From: Dethiosulfatibacter sp.
GTDB taxonomy: Bacteria > Bacillota > Clostridia > Tissierellales > Dethiosulfatibacteraceae
DNA length: 5,432 nucleotides
Direction: 5' to 3'
Assembly (NCBI GenBank): GCA_030591825.1
Contig: JAUVAG010000114.1
Span: forward strand, 1-5,432
A program made the position numbers and the translations under genes. Below, piece by piece: positions 5,411 to 5,432 of the stretch. The stretch's first letter is position 1; every line of letters begins with the position of its first letter. The notes beneath the pieces were generated by a model. It ran no database searches, was not told the origin of the DNA, and saw only the letters and a program-made list of their open reading frames with translations.

Positions 5411-5432
5411 TATCAAACCCCATAACCTCTTG
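5379..5432 (-). CDS. Possible C-terminal tail of an upstream gene (17 codons, partial)
   Basis: A frame open from the window edge to TGA 5379-5381 reads QEVMGFDNDFLRNKVLK. It looks protein-like and could be the end of the preceding operon gene, overlapping the degraded start of cbiJ. It is too short to assign and could be chance; it competes with the cbiJ frame for the same bases. Confidence 0.2.
   Translation of the reverse strand, partial: QEVMGFDNDFLRNKVLK

Overview
The window is low-GC DNA with strong Shine-Dalgarno sequences. All recognisable genes lie on the minus strand, so the order of transcription runs from high to low coordinates. The gene content (methionine gamma-lyase, an anaerobic-type cobalamin gene, a TyrR-like sigma-54 activator) points to an amino-acid-fermenting member of the Clostridia. 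This is an inference from content and codon usage, with no marker gene to fix it. Both edges cut genes, so this may be a contig or an arbitrary slice.

Region A (about 5432-1775) is the 3' part of a corrinoid operon. It holds cbiJ/cobK (precorrin-6A reductase, 5' end damaged or badly read), a lipoprotein substrate-binding protein, a FecCD/BtuC-type permease and a BtuD/FecE-type ATPase. A 13-bp hairpin terminator 18 nt after the last stop codon closes the unit. The genes overlap or sit within 14 nt of each other. The transporter family handles siderophores, haem and B12; the cbiJ linkage makes a cobalamin or corrinoid importer (BtuFCD-like) the best inference.

Region B (about 1700-1075) holds the wreck of a sigma-54-dependent activator. 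A 37-codon 5' piece resembling the start of an ACT domain is joined out of frame to the last ~130 residues of an enhancer-binding protein (end of the AAA+ domain with the GNVREL motif, plus a TyrR-type helix-turn-helix). The ATPase core is missing.

Region C (1074-823) is a regulatory region. Three 17-bp dyads of the form TGTAAA-N5-TTTACA (two of them identical) lie about 85-137 bp upstream of the start point predicted from a near-perfect sigma-54 -24/-12 promoter (TTGGCA-N6-TTGCA). This promoter faces the last gene.

Region D (822-1) is the first 274 codons of methionine gamma-lyase, with the diagnostic Cys, Tyr and Lys residues.

Taken together, B-D look like a locus in which a TyrR-like, probably ligand-sensing activator switched on methionine breakdown through sigma-54. 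In this genome the local activator gene has suffered a large internal deletion while its promoter and binding sites still look intact. That is the most notable observation in the window.
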